A stretch of DNA of 64,000 nucleotides from Provencibacterium sp. (GTDB lineage: Bacteria > Bacillota > Clostridia > Oscillospirales > Ruminococcaceae), in contig JAAWAN010000020.1 in assembly GCA_022792175.1 (NCBI GenBank), positions 60,745-124,744 of the forward strand. The letters are read 5' to 3'. Within the stretch, counting starts at the first letter, position 1. The number at the start of each line of letters is the position of its first letter. The notes beneath the pieces are model-generated. The model saw only the letters and a program-made list of their open reading frames with translations. It did not search any database and was not told where the DNA came from. Shown here piece by piece: positions 48,292 through 57,204 of this stretch. A program made the position numbers and the translations under genes.

Positions 48292-48828
48292 ATTAGCAAA
48301 AAAGAAATGCAGATCAATGAGGAGATCAGAGAAAAGGAAGTCCGTCTGCTGGGACCGGATAGCGAGCCGATAGGGTTCATGTCTTCCAAGGAGGCTCTCG
48401 AGCTGGCCATTCAGAAGAATCTGGACCTGGTGATGATCGCCCCGACTGCAACGCCGCCTGTCTGCAGGATTATGGACTATGGCAAATACCGGTTCGAACA
48501 GGCAAAGCGCGAGAAAGAGGCCAAAAAGAAGCAGAAGGTTATTGAAATCAAGGAAGTGCGCATGTCTTTAAATATCGATGTTCATGATTTCAATACCAAG
48601 GTTTCCCAGGCTGTGAAATTTATGACGGCGGGGGATCGTGTGAAGGTTTCCATCCGCTTTCGCGGGCGCGAGCTGGCACACACCAATCTCGGTTTTGGCG
48701 TTATGGAGCGCTTTGTACAGGCATGCAGCGAAATTGGTAATGTGGAAAAGCCGCCGAAGATGGAGGGCAGAAGCATGGTGATGTTTATGTCCCCCAAACC
48801 GGCAAAGCCCGTTAAAGCTGCCAAGTAA
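48292..48828 (+). CDS. infC: Translation initiation factor IF-3 (AUU start)
   Basis: The frame opens five codons before the track Met: ATT AGC AAA AAA GAA ATG CAG, with GGAGG 9 bases upstream of the ATT at 48292. This is the rare AUU start used by infC, through which IF3 represses its own translation because IF3 discriminates against non-standard starts. The 178-residue protein has the usual N-terminal domain (INEEIREKEVRLLGPDSEPIG), the PPVCRIMDYGKYRFEQAKREKEAKKKQ linker and the C-terminal domain (IRFRGRELAH). It keeps the 30S subunit free of 50S and checks the initiator tRNA. rpmI and rplT follow in the same operon. Confidence 0.95.
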   Translation: MSKKEMQINEEIREKEVRLLGPDSEPIGFMSSKEALELAIQKNLDLVMIAPTATPPVCRIMDYGKYRFEQAKREKEAKKKQKVIEIKEVRMSLNIDVHDFNTKVSQAVKFMTAGDRVKVSIRFRGRELAHTNLGFGVMERFVQACSEIGNVEKPPKMEGRSMVMFMSPKPAKPVKAAK

Positions 48829-48853
48829 AAAATGAAACGGAGGAATATAGATC

Positions 48854-49051
48854 ATGCCTAAGCTGAAAACCCACACTGGTGCGAAGAAACGCTTCAAGCT
48901 TACCAAGAATGGTAAAGTCAAGCGCGCGCATGCGTACAAATCCCATATTCTGAACAAAAAGAGCACGAAGCGCAAGAGAGGGCTGCGCAAGGCGGCTTAT
49001 GCCGACAAGACCAATGTGGCGGCCATCAAGCTGCTCGTTCCCTACAAATAA
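48854..49051 (+). CDS. rpmI: 50S ribosomal protein L35
   Basis: The 65-residue basic protein reads [37 protein letters not shown], the L35 signature. CGGAGG precedes ATG 48854 by 10 bases, and the gene follows infC by 25 bases. L35 is a late-binding component of the large subunit near the base of the stalk. Length and sequence are standard. Confidence 0.97.
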   Translation: MPKLKTHTGAKKRFKLTKNGKVKRAHAYKSHILNKKSTKRKRGLRKAAYADKTNVAAIKLLVPYK

Positions 49052-49085
49052 ACTGAATAACAACCCTGAATCGGAGGTATAGAAT

Positions 49086-49439
49086 ATGGCACGTGTAAAA
49101 GGCGCGTTGATGACCCGCAAAAGAAGAAAAAAGGTCTTGAAGCTGGCCAAGGGCTATTTCGGCGGTAAATCCAGATTGTTCAGAACCGCTAAAGAAGCGG
49201 TGATGAAATCCGGTCAGTATGCGTATATCGGCCGCAAGCAGAAGAAGCGCGACTTCCGCCGCCTGTGGATTACCCGTATTTCTGCCGGCTGCAAGCAAAA
49301 CGGCATGAACTACTCCACCTTTATGAACGGACTGAAGAAGGCCGGGATTACTCTGAACCGCAAAATGCTTTCTGAAATCGCGATTCATGATCCCGCGGCG
49401 TTCACTGCACTGACCGAGAAAGCGAAAGCAGCTCTTTAA
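49086..49439 (+). CDS. rplT: 50S ribosomal protein L20
   Basis: The 117-residue protein begins [65 protein letters not shown], a standard L20. The protein binds 23S rRNA early in assembly and represses its own operon through the leader upstream of infC. CGGAGG lies 9 bases before the ATG. The gene is followed by a hairpin terminator at 49446. Confidence 0.97.
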   Translation: MARVKGALMTRKRRKKVLKLAKGYFGGKSRLFRTAKEAVMKSGQYAYIGRKQKKRDFRRLWITRISAGCKQNGMNYSTFMNGLKKAGITLNRKMLSEIAIHDPAAFTALTEKAKAAL

Positions 49440-49445
49440 CCGGCA

Positions 49446-49481
49446 AAAACGCCCATGTCGATCATGACATTGGGCGCTTTT
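49446..49481 (+). terminator. Terminator of the infC-rpmI-rplT operon
   Basis: AAAACGCCCATGTC pairs with GACATTGGGCGCTTTT across loop GATCAT, with one bulged base. It lies 6 bases beyond the rplT stop. Confidence 0.75.
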
Positions 49482-49511
49482 ACTTGCTATGCCAGAGAAG
49501 GGGGAAATATC

Positions 49512-50285
49512 TTGCGGAGCATTATCTCGCCCGCCAATGAGCTTTGCAAGCATGTCCGCAGACTGTGTGAAAGCCGGCGTTACCGCCGGGAATGCGGCGA
49601 ATTTGTGCTGGAAGGCCAGCGGCTCTGGCAAGATGCGCTCCAGAGCGGGCTTGTGCCGCGCCATCTGCTTGTTGGTGAAAAGCTCGCAGGCGAGGCGCTG
49701 CCCGCCTTGGAAGCTGTTTGCAGCGATGTGGCGGTGCTCTCTGAAAATGCGCTGCGCTCCTGCGGAGATACCGTTTCTCCGCAGGGGCTGCTGGCAGTTT
49801 TCCCTTTGCCGGAGAATCATCAGAGCGCCCTCGCCCGCCGGTCGGTCCTGCTCTGTTCGCTGCAGGATCCTGGAAATGTCGGAATGATTATTCGGACGGC
49901 GGAGGCCTTTGGCCTCCCTGAGGTGCTGCTCAGTGCCGACTGCCCTGATCTCTATGCGCCCAAGGTGCTGCGGGCAAGCATGGGGGGCATTTTCCGGATA
50001 CCAGTGCGGACGGTGGAAAGTGTGGAGGAAACGATTGCCGCCCTGCGCAAAATGAATATCCCGGTTTATGCCTCCGCACTTTGTGAAGGGGCGCGTCCGC
50101 TTTGCGAGGTGGACTTAACGGGAGACTGCTGCCTGCTTATCGGCAATGAAGGAAACGGCCTGCCGCCCGGACTGATTGAGCGATGCAGCGGCTCGCTTGT
50201 TATCCCCATGCGCGGAAAGGCGCAGTCGCTGAATGCGGCAATGGCCGCGGGGATATTGATTTATGAAGTGATGCGCCAGGGCTGA
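49512..50285 (+). CDS. TrmH/SpoU-family RNA 2'-O-methyltransferase
   Basis: The start is TTG 49512 (LRSIISPANELCKHVRRLCESRRYRR), with GGGGG seven bases upstream; the track ORF starts inside the terminator. The 257-residue protein has an N-terminal L30e-like RNA-binding domain and a C-terminal SPOUT domain. The latter shows SLQDPGNVGMIIRTAEAFGLPEVLLS, LLIGNEGNGLPPGL and IPMRGKAQSLNAAMAAGILIYE, the three SpoU motifs with the deep knot. These enzymes methylate ribose in 23S rRNA or tRNA; the target is uncertain. It often lies between rplT and dprA in this type of genome. Confidence 0.92.
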   Translation: MRSIISPANELCKHVRRLCESRRYRRECGEFVLEGQRLWQDALQSGLVPRHLLVGEKLAGEALPALEAVCSDVAVLSENALRSCGDTVSPQGLLAVFPLPENHQSALARRSVLLCSLQDPGNVGMIIRTAEAFGLPEVLLSADCPDLYAPKVLRASMGGIFRIPVRTVESVEETIAALRKMNIPVYASALCEGARPLCEVDLTGDCCLLIGNEGNGLPPGLIERCSGSLVIPMRGKAQSLNAAMAAGILIYEVMRQG

Positions 50286-50309
50286 TAAGCACATGGGAGG
50301 AGCAGAAGA

Positions 50310-51524
50310 ATGGGGCAGTATGACAGAAGGATTTACTGGATATGGCTGGCGCAGGTGCTGGGAACCGGGAGTCACCGCGTGAATGCCCTGTGCGAACGCT
50401 TTCCTCATGCACAGGAAATTTATGAGATGAACGGACAGGCGCGGCGGGAAAGCCGCGCTTTCACCGAAAAGGAACTGCTGCGCCTGGAGACCTCCTCCAT
50501 TGCGAAGGCAGAGGCTGTTTTTCTGCGCGCGCAGGAGCTCGGATGTCACGTGCTTACACCGGAAGATGCGGCATATCCAAAGCGGCTGCGCAATATCTAT
50601 GCGATGCCGGCGGTTCTCTATGTGAAGGGGGATCTGTCGCGGATAGATGAAGAGCTGGTCGTTTCGGTGGTAGGCACCCGCAGCTGCACCGAATACGGCC
50701 GACGCGCAGCGCAAATGCTGAGCAAACAGCTGGCTGAAAAAGGCGCGGCCGTTATCAGCGGGCTGGCCGCCGGAATCGATACAGCTGCTATCGAAGGCGC
50801 CCTCTCTGCAGGGGGCCGGGCCTATGCGGTTATCGGCTGTGGAATGGATATAGTCTATCCTGCGCAGAATAAAAAGCTGATGGAGTGGATGTGCGAACAT
50901 ACGGCTGTTTTAACTGAATATCCGCCGGCAACGCCTCCTTATCCCGGAAACTTTCCGCAGCGAAACCGGCTGATTTCCGGGTTGGGCCTCGGAACGGTGG
51001 TTGTAGAGGCGGGAGCGGGCAGCGGCGCATTGATTACGGCGGGCCATGCACTCGAACAGGGGAAGGATGTTTTCGGCGTCACCGCCCGGATGGATGACCG
51101 CCGCTCTTATGGAGTATTTGAGCTGATTCGCGCTGGAGCAAAGCCGGTTTTTGAGGCGGAGGATATTCTGGAGGAATACCGTCATCTGCTCCCTGAAAAT
51201 GGGGAGTCTTTCAAAAAAACAGCGGCAGAGGATACGCCTGAATCCCAGGAGGGGACAGAGAAGAAAGAAGCGCCGGAAAAATTGCCGGAGAGCATTCGGG
51301 TCCCGGAAGGCCTGGATGAAACAGAAGAGAAGATTTTCAGCGCTTTGGGTGCAGAGCCGGTAAACGTGCAGATGATTGCAGCACGCACCGGGCTCGGAGC
51401 GGGGGAGCTGCTTCCCGCGCTGACTGAAATGGAGATTGAGGGAATTGTCTCTTCCGAGCCGATGGGCTGCTTTCGGCTGACAGCCGAATACAGGCAAAAG
51501 GAAGAGACTGCTAATAATTTGTAA
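50310..51524 (+). CDS. dprA: DNA-processing protein DprA (Smf)
   Basis: The 404-residue protein has an N-terminal helical segment (about 1-85), a Rossmann-like DprA core with VVGTRSCTEYGRRAAQMLSKQLAEKGAAVISGLAAGIDTAAIEGAL, and the ssDNA-binding GNFPQRNRLISGLGLGTVVVEAGAGSGALITAGHALEQGKDVFGVT. A charged linker (PESQEGTEKKEAPEKLPE) follows, then a C-terminal winged helix (FSALGAEPVNVQMIAARTGLGAGELLPALTEMEIEGIVSSEPMGCFRL). DprA loads RecA on incoming ssDNA during transformation. GGGAGG precedes ATG 50310. Other competence genes are outside the window. Confidence 0.95.
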   Translation: MGQYDRRIYWIWLAQVLGTGSHRVNALCERFPHAQEIYEMNGQARRESRAFTEKELLRLETSSIAKAEAVFLRAQELGCHVLTPEDAAYPKRLRNIYAMPAVLYVKGDLSRIDEELVVSVVGTRSCTEYGRRAAQMLSKQLAEKGAAVISGLAAGIDTAAIEGALSAGGRAYAVIGCGMDIVYPAQNKKLMEWMCEHTAVLTEYPPATPPYPGNFPQRNRLISGLGLGTVVVEAGAGSGALITAGHALEQGKDVFGVTARMDDRRSYGVFELIRAGAKPVFEAEDILEEYRHLLPENGESFKKTAAEDTPESQEGTEKKEAPEKLPESIRVPEGLDETEEKIFSALGAEPVNVQMIAARTGLGAGELLPALTEMEIEGIVSSEPMGCFRLTAEYRQKEETANNL

Positions 51525-51540
51525 AGTTTTGCTGCTCCTC

Positions 51541-51569
51541 TTGCATAATGGGAAGGGACAGCATACAAT
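51541..51569 (+). promoter_or_regulatory. topA promoter
   Basis: TTGCAT (51541-51546), 17 bases, TACAAT (51564-51569), about 105 bases before the topA ATG. Confidence 0.6.
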
Positions 51570-51675
51570 AGATAACGTTATTCATGCCCGCGTTCTGCAG
51601 GTTTGGGCAGAGCGCCCGGCAGCGGGCCGCTGCAGAAGTGGCAGCAGCAAAAAAGATATAGATGGGTGATATTTC

Positions 51676-53988
51676 ATGTCCAAACTGGTCATTGTGGAAT
51701 CGCCTGCCAAGGCGAAAACCATTCAGAAGTATCTGGGAAAGGGCTATACGGTTATCGCTTCGATGGGCCATATCCGGGATTTGCCGAAGAGCACGATGGG
51801 GGTAGATCTGGAAAATCGGTTTAAGCCTAAATATATCAACATCAAGGGCAAGGAGGCGCTCATCCGCGAGCTTAAAAATGCCGCCAAGGATTCGGAGACC
51901 GTTTTTCTTGCTACCGACCCGGATCGCGAGGGAGAGGCAATCAGCTGGCATCTGGCCAATCTTCTTTCCATTGATCCTTCGCAACCCAACCGCGTTACCT
52001 TCAATGAGATTACCAAAACCGGCGTTAAAAGCGGCATGGAGCATCCGCGTGCCATCGACCAGAATCTGGTGGATGCCCAGCAGGCCCGACGGATTCTGGA
52101 CCGGATTGTGGGCTATAAACTGAGCCCGTTTCTCTGGAAAAAGGTGAAAAGCGGGCTTTCGGCAGGCCGCGTGCAGTCGGTTGCCGTGCGGATGATTGTA
52201 GACCGCGAGGAGGAAATCCGCGCCTTTCAGGTGGAGGAATACTGGACGATTGATGCCCTGCTTCTGCCGCAGGGCGCCAGCAAACCGTTTGCAGCCAAAA
52301 TGCACTCCTATCAGGGAAAAAAGCTGGATACGGTGAAAACCGAGGAGGAGGCAAAGCGTATCGTCGCCGACCTTGCCGAATGCGCCTTTTCAGTTGTCGG
52401 CGTTAAAAAAGGAGTGCGGAAAAAATCACCTGCCCCGCCGTTTACCACCTCTACGCTGCAGCAGGAGGCCTCCCGCAAGCTCGGCTTTCAGGCGCGGCGG
52501 ACGATGAAGGCCGCTCAGGAGCTTTATGAGGGCGTCGATGTGCAGGGACAGGGTGCCATCGGCCTGATTACCTATATGCGTACCGACTCGCTGCGCCTTT
52601 CTGAAGAGGCGATGGATGCGGCGGAGAGCTTTATCCGCGGACGTTACGGAGAAAACTACTTGCCAGCACAGCGCCGCATTTATAAATCAAAAAAGGGTGC
52701 GCAGGATGGACATGAGGCGATTCGGCCGTCGGTCCCCTCCATTACCCCTGAGCAGGTCAAAGGCTCGCTGACTAGCGACCAGTATAAGCTGTACAGGCTT
52801 ATCTGGGAGCGCTTCATCGCCAGCCAGATGGGCAACTGCTTGCTCGATACCGTTTCGGTCGATATCGGGGCGGAAGACTATCTTTTCAAATCTTCAGGTT
52901 ATACCGTCAAGTTTCCCGGCTATACCGTTCTCTATGAGCAGGGGAGCGATGACGAGGAGGAAAAGAGCGAGGTTCTTCCCGAACTGCACGAAAACGATCC
53001 GCTCACCGCTGCCGCTCTCACTCCCAATCAGCACTTCACTCAGCCGCCTGCCCGGTATACCGAGGCATCGCTCATTAAAATGCTGGAAGAAAAAGGAATT
53101 GGACGGCCGAGCACCTATGCGCCGACAATTACCACCATTCTGGCGCGCAACTATGTGGAGCGGGAGGGCCGGCAGATAAAGCCCACCATTCTGGGCGAAG
53201 TGATCACCGGGCTGATGCGTGAGCAGTTTCAGAACATTGTGGATGCCGATTTTACTGCCCGCATGGAGCAGCAGCTGGATGACGTGGAGGATGGGAAGAC
53301 CGACTGGGTATCTACGCTGGACAGCTTCTATCAGGATTTCAGCCAGACGCTGGAGAAGGCTGAACGGAATATGGATGGTACACGCATTAAGATTCCTGCT
53401 GAGGAGACCGACGTCATCTGTGAAAAATGTGGCCGCAATATGGTGATCAAAACTGGACGCTTTGGGAAGTTTCTGGCCTGTCCCGGATATCCGGAGTGCA
53501 AGAACACCAAAAAGATTGTCAAAGAGACCGGGGGCATCTGTCCCGAATGCGGCGGCAGGATTCTGGAAAAGAAATCCAAAAGCGGTAAGGTCTTTTTTGG
53601 CTGCGAAAAATATCCGGACTGCACGTTTACTACTTGGGATACCCCCATATCCGATCTTTGCCCGGAATGCGGCTCTACGCTGTTTCGCAAAAAGGGGAAG
53701 CTGGGGAAGGTTTACTGCCTGAAACCGGGCTGCGGTTATGAGCAGGGGCAGTCCGCGCCGGCCGCGGAGGCGGAAAATCCCGATATGCTCGATGAGGATA
53801 TGCCGGAGAAGCCCGCGAAAAAGACCGCCTCCAAAACGGCGGCAGCTAAGAGCAGCAAAACGGCTGCCGCGAAGGGGACGGCAAAAAAAACGGCTTCCAA
53901 GACCCCGGCGGCTAAAACCGGTAAAACGGCTGCCAAAAAGGCTCCTGCCAAAAAGAAGGGCGCCGCAGCGAAAGAACATGAGAGTTAA
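51676..53988 (+). CDS. topA: DNA topoisomerase I with three zinc fingers and Lys/Ala-rich tail
   Basis: The 770-residue enzyme begins with the TOPRIM domain (KLVIVESPAKAKTIQKYLGKGYTVIASMGHIRDLPKS) and FLATDPDREGEAISWHLA. The catalytic Tyr is residue 300 in GLITYMRTDSLRLS. Three CxxC-type zinc fingers follow (about 575-700), then a tail of about 55 residues of repeated KKTASKTAA-like units (residues about 715-770) that resembles histone H1 or HU tails. TopA relaxes negative supercoils behind transcription. The tail should be disordered and bind DNA. The last 11 bases overlap trmFO, and the tail encoding is in the same frame, so it is a real C-terminus. Confidence 0.95.
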   Translation: MSKLVIVESPAKAKTIQKYLGKGYTVIASMGHIRDLPKSTMGVDLENRFKPKYINIKGKEALIRELKNAAKDSETVFLATDPDREGEAISWHLANLLSIDPSQPNRVTFNEITKTGVKSGMEHPRAIDQNLVDAQQARRILDRIVGYKLSPFLWKKVKSGLSAGRVQSVAVRMIVDREEEIRAFQVEEYWTIDALLLPQGASKPFAAKMHSYQGKKLDTVKTEEEAKRIVADLAECAFSVVGVKKGVRKKSPAPPFTTSTLQQEASRKLGFQARRTMKAAQELYEGVDVQGQGAIGLITYMRTDSLRLSEEAMDAAESFIRGRYGENYLPAQRRIYKSKKGAQDGHEAIRPSVPSITPEQVKGSLTSDQYKLYRLIWERFIASQMGNCLLDTVSVDIGAEDYLFKSSGYTVKFPGYTVLYEQGSDDEEEKSEVLPELHENDPLTAAALTPNQHFTQPPARYTEASLIKMLEEKGIGRPSTYAPTITTILARNYVEREGRQIKPTILGEVITGLMREQFQNIVDADFTARMEQQLDDVEDGKTDWVSTLDSFYQDFSQTLEKAERNMDGTRIKIPAEETDVICEKCGRNMVIKTGRFGKFLACPGYPECKNTKKIVKETGGICPECGGRILEKKSKSGKVFFGCEKYPDCTFTTWDTPISDLCPECGSTLFRKKGKLGKVYCLKPGCGYEQGQSAPAAEAENPDMLDEDMPEKPAKKTASKTAAAKSSKTAAAKGTAKKTASKTPAAKTGKTAAKKAPAKKKGAAAKEHES

Positions 53989-55312
53989 GGTTATCGGGGC
54001 AGGGCTGGCCGGATGCGAAGCGGCTTGGCGGCTGGCAGAGGAAGGCTTTGCGGTGGAGCTCTATGAAATGAAGCCCCTCAAGTTTTCTCCGGCCCACCAC
54101 AGTGCCGGGTTTGCCGAGCTGGTCTGCTCCAATTCGCTGAAGGCAAACCGCCTCTCCAGTGCGGCCGGGCTGCTTAAGGAGGAGATGCGCCGCTGCGGCT
54201 CGCTGATACTGATGGCTGCGCGCAGTGCGGCGGTCGGGGCGGGCGGCGCGCTTGCGGTGGACCGTAGCTTCTTTTCCGACTATGTGACCGAAAAAATCCG
54301 CTCCCACCCGGCTATTCAGGTGCTGGAAGGGGAGGTCACTGAAATCCCGTCCGGACCTGCGGTCATTGCAACCGGGCCGCTGACCTCTGACGCGCTGGCA
54401 GAGGCGATATCCGCTCTTTGCGGGGAACCCCTCTCTTTTTTTGATGCCGCCGCTCCTATTGTTTCGGCAGATTCTATTGACCGGGACCGCGTCTTTGCTG
54501 CCGCGCGCTATGACCGAGGGGAGCCGGACTATCTGAACTGCCCGATGAACCGGGAGGAATATGAGGCCTTCCATGCCGCCCTAGTTGCGGCAGAAACCGC
54601 CGCGCTGCATGATTTTGACCGTCCCGCTGTTTATGAGGGATGCATGCCGGTGGAGGTACTGGCCCGCCGGGGGCTGGACAGCATTCGTTTTGGCCCCCTC
54701 AAACCAGTAGGGCTGCGAGATCCGCGCACCGGGCACCGGCCTTGGGCGGTTGTTCAGCTGCGCCAGGAAAACCGGCAGGCGACAATGTATAATCTGGTCG
54801 GATTTCAGACCAACCTGAAATTTCAGGAGCAGAAACGGATATTTTCCATGATTCCCGGACTACAAAACGCGCAGTTTCTGCGCTATGGTGTCATGCACCG
54901 GAACACCTTTTTGAATGCCCCAAGGGTGCTGGATGCCGGCTTTGCGGTGAAAAGCTCGCCGCTGCTTTTCTTTGCCGGCCAGATAACAGGGGTTGAGGGA
55001 TATATCGAGTCGGCCATGTCCGGCATCTGGGCAGGAATCGGGCTTTCCCGTGCGCTGCGCGGGCTGCCGCCCGCCATCCCCCCGGGGGATACCATGACCG
55101 GAGCGCTCTGCCGCTATGTAGCCGAGCCGAATCCGGACTATCAGCCGATGGGCTGCAACATGGGGCTGCTTCCACCGCTTGTCGAGCCTGTGCGGGATAA
55201 GCAGGCGCGCTATCAGCAGATTGCAGAGCGGGCGCTGCAAAGCTTTTCCGCCTTTTTGAAGGAGGAAGGCATCCGGGAATGGCCGGGGGAGTTTTCTCTT
55301 ACAGAAGATTAA
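53978..55312 (+). CDS. trmFO: Methylenetetrahydrofolate--tRNA-(uracil-5-)-methyltransferase TrmFO
   Basis: The start is ATG 53978 (MRVKVIGAGLAGCEAAWRLAEEGF), inside the last codons of topA; the track N-terminus is a frame shadow of the topA tail. The 444-residue protein has the FAD-binding GAGLAGCEA, the conserved FAELVCSNSLKANRLSSAAGLLKEEMR, the Cys-containing YEGCMPVEVLARRG, FQTNLKFQEQKRIF and VEGYIESAMSGIWAGI. It methylates U54 of tRNA to ribothymidine using methylene-THF and FADH2. It is widespread in Firmicutes, replacing TrmA. The overlap with topA implies coupled translation. Confidence 0.96.
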   Translation: MRVKVIGAGLAGCEAAWRLAEEGFAVELYEMKPLKFSPAHHSAGFAELVCSNSLKANRLSSAAGLLKEEMRRCGSLILMAARSAAVGAGGALAVDRSFFSDYVTEKIRSHPAIQVLEGEVTEIPSGPAVIATGPLTSDALAEAISALCGEPLSFFDAAAPIVSADSIDRDRVFAAARYDRGEPDYLNCPMNREEYEAFHAALVAAETAALHDFDRPAVYEGCMPVEVLARRGLDSIRFGPLKPVGLRDPRTGHRPWAVVQLRQENRQATMYNLVGFQTNLKFQEQKRIFSMIPGLQNAQFLRYGVMHRNTFLNAPRVLDAGFAVKSSPLLFFAGQITGVEGYIESAMSGIWAGIGLSRALRGLPPAIPPGDTMTGALCRYVAEPNPDYQPMGCNMGLLPPLVEPVRDKQARYQQIAERALQSFSAFLKEEGIREWPGEFSLTED

Positions 55313-55418
55313 AAAGGGGCGAAGGCAGGCTATACTCCGAATGAGGGGTGCCAAAACCCTAGGGAACGGCGCCGGCCGGAGAGCATCCGGCAATCTTTGG
55401 GAGAAGGACGGATGAAGG

Positions 55419-56450
55419 ATGAAAATCATTGTCGATGCATTTGGCGGGGACCATGCGCCGCGCGCCGTTATGGAGGGGTGCGCCATGGCAGTCGCGGAAT
55501 ATGGGATAGAAGTCCTGCTGGTCGGCGACCGCGCGCGCATTGAGCAATGCGCGCAGGAGAACGGGATTTCCATGGAGGGCATTTCGATTGAGCATGCCCC
55601 CGGTATTATGCCGGTGGAGGCGGAGCCGACCGATATCCGGAAAAAATATGCCGACAGTTCGCTGGCAGTCGGACTGCAAAAGCTGACTAAACAGGAAGGG
55701 GATGCACTGGTTTCCGCTGGGAGCACCGGCGCCCTGGTGGTCGGCGCCTCGCTGATGGTCGGGCGGATTAAAGGGATTAAGCGTGCCGCTATCGGCACCC
55801 TCATCCCCACCTTTAACGGCGCCTACCTGCTGCTGGACAGCGGGGCGAACGCCGAGTGCCGACCCGAAATGCTGCAGCAGTTTGCCGTTATGGGCAGCGC
55901 CTATATGCAGGCGCTGCAGGGGGTTGCCGCTCCCCGCGTAGGGCTCATCAATATCGGATCCGAGCCGAACAAGGGAACGCCGCTGCAGCAGGAAAGCTAT
56001 CAGCTTCTGCAGAATTCCCCCATCCATTTCATCGGCAATGTAGAGCCGCGGGAGCTGCCCGGCTGGGCCTGCGATGTCGCCGTTGCCGATGGATTTACCG
56101 GCAATGTGGTTCTCAAGCTGACCGAAGGGGTGGCGCTCTCGTTTGCGGGGGAGATAAAGCGTATGCTGAAAGCGAACACTTTTACGATGTTTGCCGCCTT
56201 GCTTATGCGCAAAAACCTGCAGGAATTTAAAAAGAAGATGGACTATACCGAGCATGGCGGTGCGCCGCTGATGGGAATCTCCCGTCCGGTTATCAAGGCG
56301 CACGGCAGCTCGAATGCCAAGGCCTTTAAAAATGCCATCCGCCAGGCGCGCGATTTTGCAGCGGGCGATGTTGTCGGCAGAATTGAAACCGCTTTGGCCG
56401 ATATCAAAGCGCACGAAAAGCAGCAGGAAAACGAATCCGCCCGTTCATAA
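55419..56450 (+). CDS. plsX: Phosphate acyltransferase PlsX
   Basis: The 343-residue protein begins MKIIVDAFGGDHAPRAVMEGCAMAVAEYGIEVLLVGD, the PlsX N-terminus. It has SAGSTGALVVGASLMVGRIKGIKRAAIGTLIPT, LDSGANAECRPEMLQQFAVMGSAYM and GFTGNVVLKLTEG. It makes acyl-phosphate from acyl-ACP for PlsY in phospholipid synthesis. In many Firmicutes it lies in fapR-plsX-fabD-fabG-acpP or plsX-acpP-rnc. Here acpP is missing between plsX and rnc (76-base gap). A ribosome binding site with GAAGG stands just before the ATG. Confidence 0.96.
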   Translation: MKIIVDAFGGDHAPRAVMEGCAMAVAEYGIEVLLVGDRARIEQCAQENGISMEGISIEHAPGIMPVEAEPTDIRKKYADSSLAVGLQKLTKQEGDALVSAGSTGALVVGASLMVGRIKGIKRAAIGTLIPTFNGAYLLLDSGANAECRPEMLQQFAVMGSAYMQALQGVAAPRVGLINIGSEPNKGTPLQQESYQLLQNSPIHFIGNVEPRELPGWACDVAVADGFTGNVVLKLTEGVALSFAGEIKRMLKANTFTMFAALLMRKNLQEFKKKMDYTEHGGAPLMGISRPVIKAHGSSNAKAFKNAIRQARDFAAGDVVGRIETALADIKAHEKQQENESARS

Positions 56451-56526
56451 AGGAAAAAACCGGCCGGAAACAAAGCGCTCATAAACGTGCTGCTTTAAAG
56501 AGGACAAGGAAGGGAGGACTGAGAAT

Positions 56527-57204
56527 ATGCCGGAAATTGCGCGGCTGGAAAAGGAAATCGGTTATATTTTCCAGGATAAAAGTCTGATTGAGGTGGCTCT
56601 TACCCATTCCTCCTATGCAAACGAGGTCAAGCGGCGGACAAAATATAACGAGCGGCTGGAATTTTTGGGAGATGCGGTTCTTTCTATCATTGTATCTGAC
56701 TATCTGTTTCACAAATTCCATCTGCCGGAGGGGGAGCTGACCAAGCTGCGCGCCTCTCTTGTCTGCGAAAAAACGCTGGATCTGTTTGCGCAGAAAATAG
56801 CGCTCGGCGAATATCTGCGCCTCGGCAAGGGGGAGGAGATGACGGGGGGGAGAAAGCGCCCCTCCATCTGCTCGGATGCCTTTGAAGCGCTGATAGCGGC
56901 TATTTATCTGGATGGGGGAATCGAGCCTGCCCGCGCCTTTGTGCTTCCTTTTGTCGTGGGAATGCTGGAGGAGCACGCGACGCCCTTTAAGGACTATAAA
57001 ACGCTGCTGCAGGAGATCATTCAGCAAAACCCGGAGGAGCGGCTGCACTATGTGCTCGTCGAAGAATCCGGTCCTGACCATGATAAGCATTTTGTCGTGG
57101 AGGTTCATCTCAACAGCAACGTAATCGGCTCGGGAGAGGGGCGCTCCAAAAAAACAGCTGAGCAGCAGGCGGCGCGCCGGGCGCTGGAGCTGATGGGGAA
57201 ATGA
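56527..57204 (+). CDS. rnc: Ribonuclease III
   Basis: The 225-residue enzyme has the signature NERLEFLGDAVL (residues 41-52), then an RNase III catalytic domain with SICSDAFEALIAAIYLDGG, and a C-terminal dsRNA-binding domain (DYKTLLQEIIQQNPEERLHYVLVEESGPDHDKHFVVEVHLN, KKTAEQQAARRALELMG). It processes rRNA precursors and some mRNAs. GGGAGG precedes ATG 56527 by 9 bases. Its TGA overlaps the ATG of the next gene (ATGA), so the radical SAM protein is translationally coupled. Confidence 0.96.
   Translation: MPEIARLEKEIGYIFQDKSLIEVALTHSSYANEVKRRTKYNERLEFLGDAVLSIIVSDYLFHKFHLPEGELTKLRASLVCEKTLDLFAQKIALGEYLRLGKGEEMTGGRKRPSICSDAFEALIAAIYLDGGIEPARAFVLPFVVGMLEEHATPFKDYKTLLQEIIQQNPEERLHYVLVEESGPDHDKHFVVEVHLNSNVIGSGEGRSKKTAEQQAARRALELMGK

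Noticed and set aside
53738-53977. 80-residue N-terminal extension of TrmFO in the track
   Set aside because: It is the topA tail read in another frame; the conserved TrmFO start is ATG 53978.
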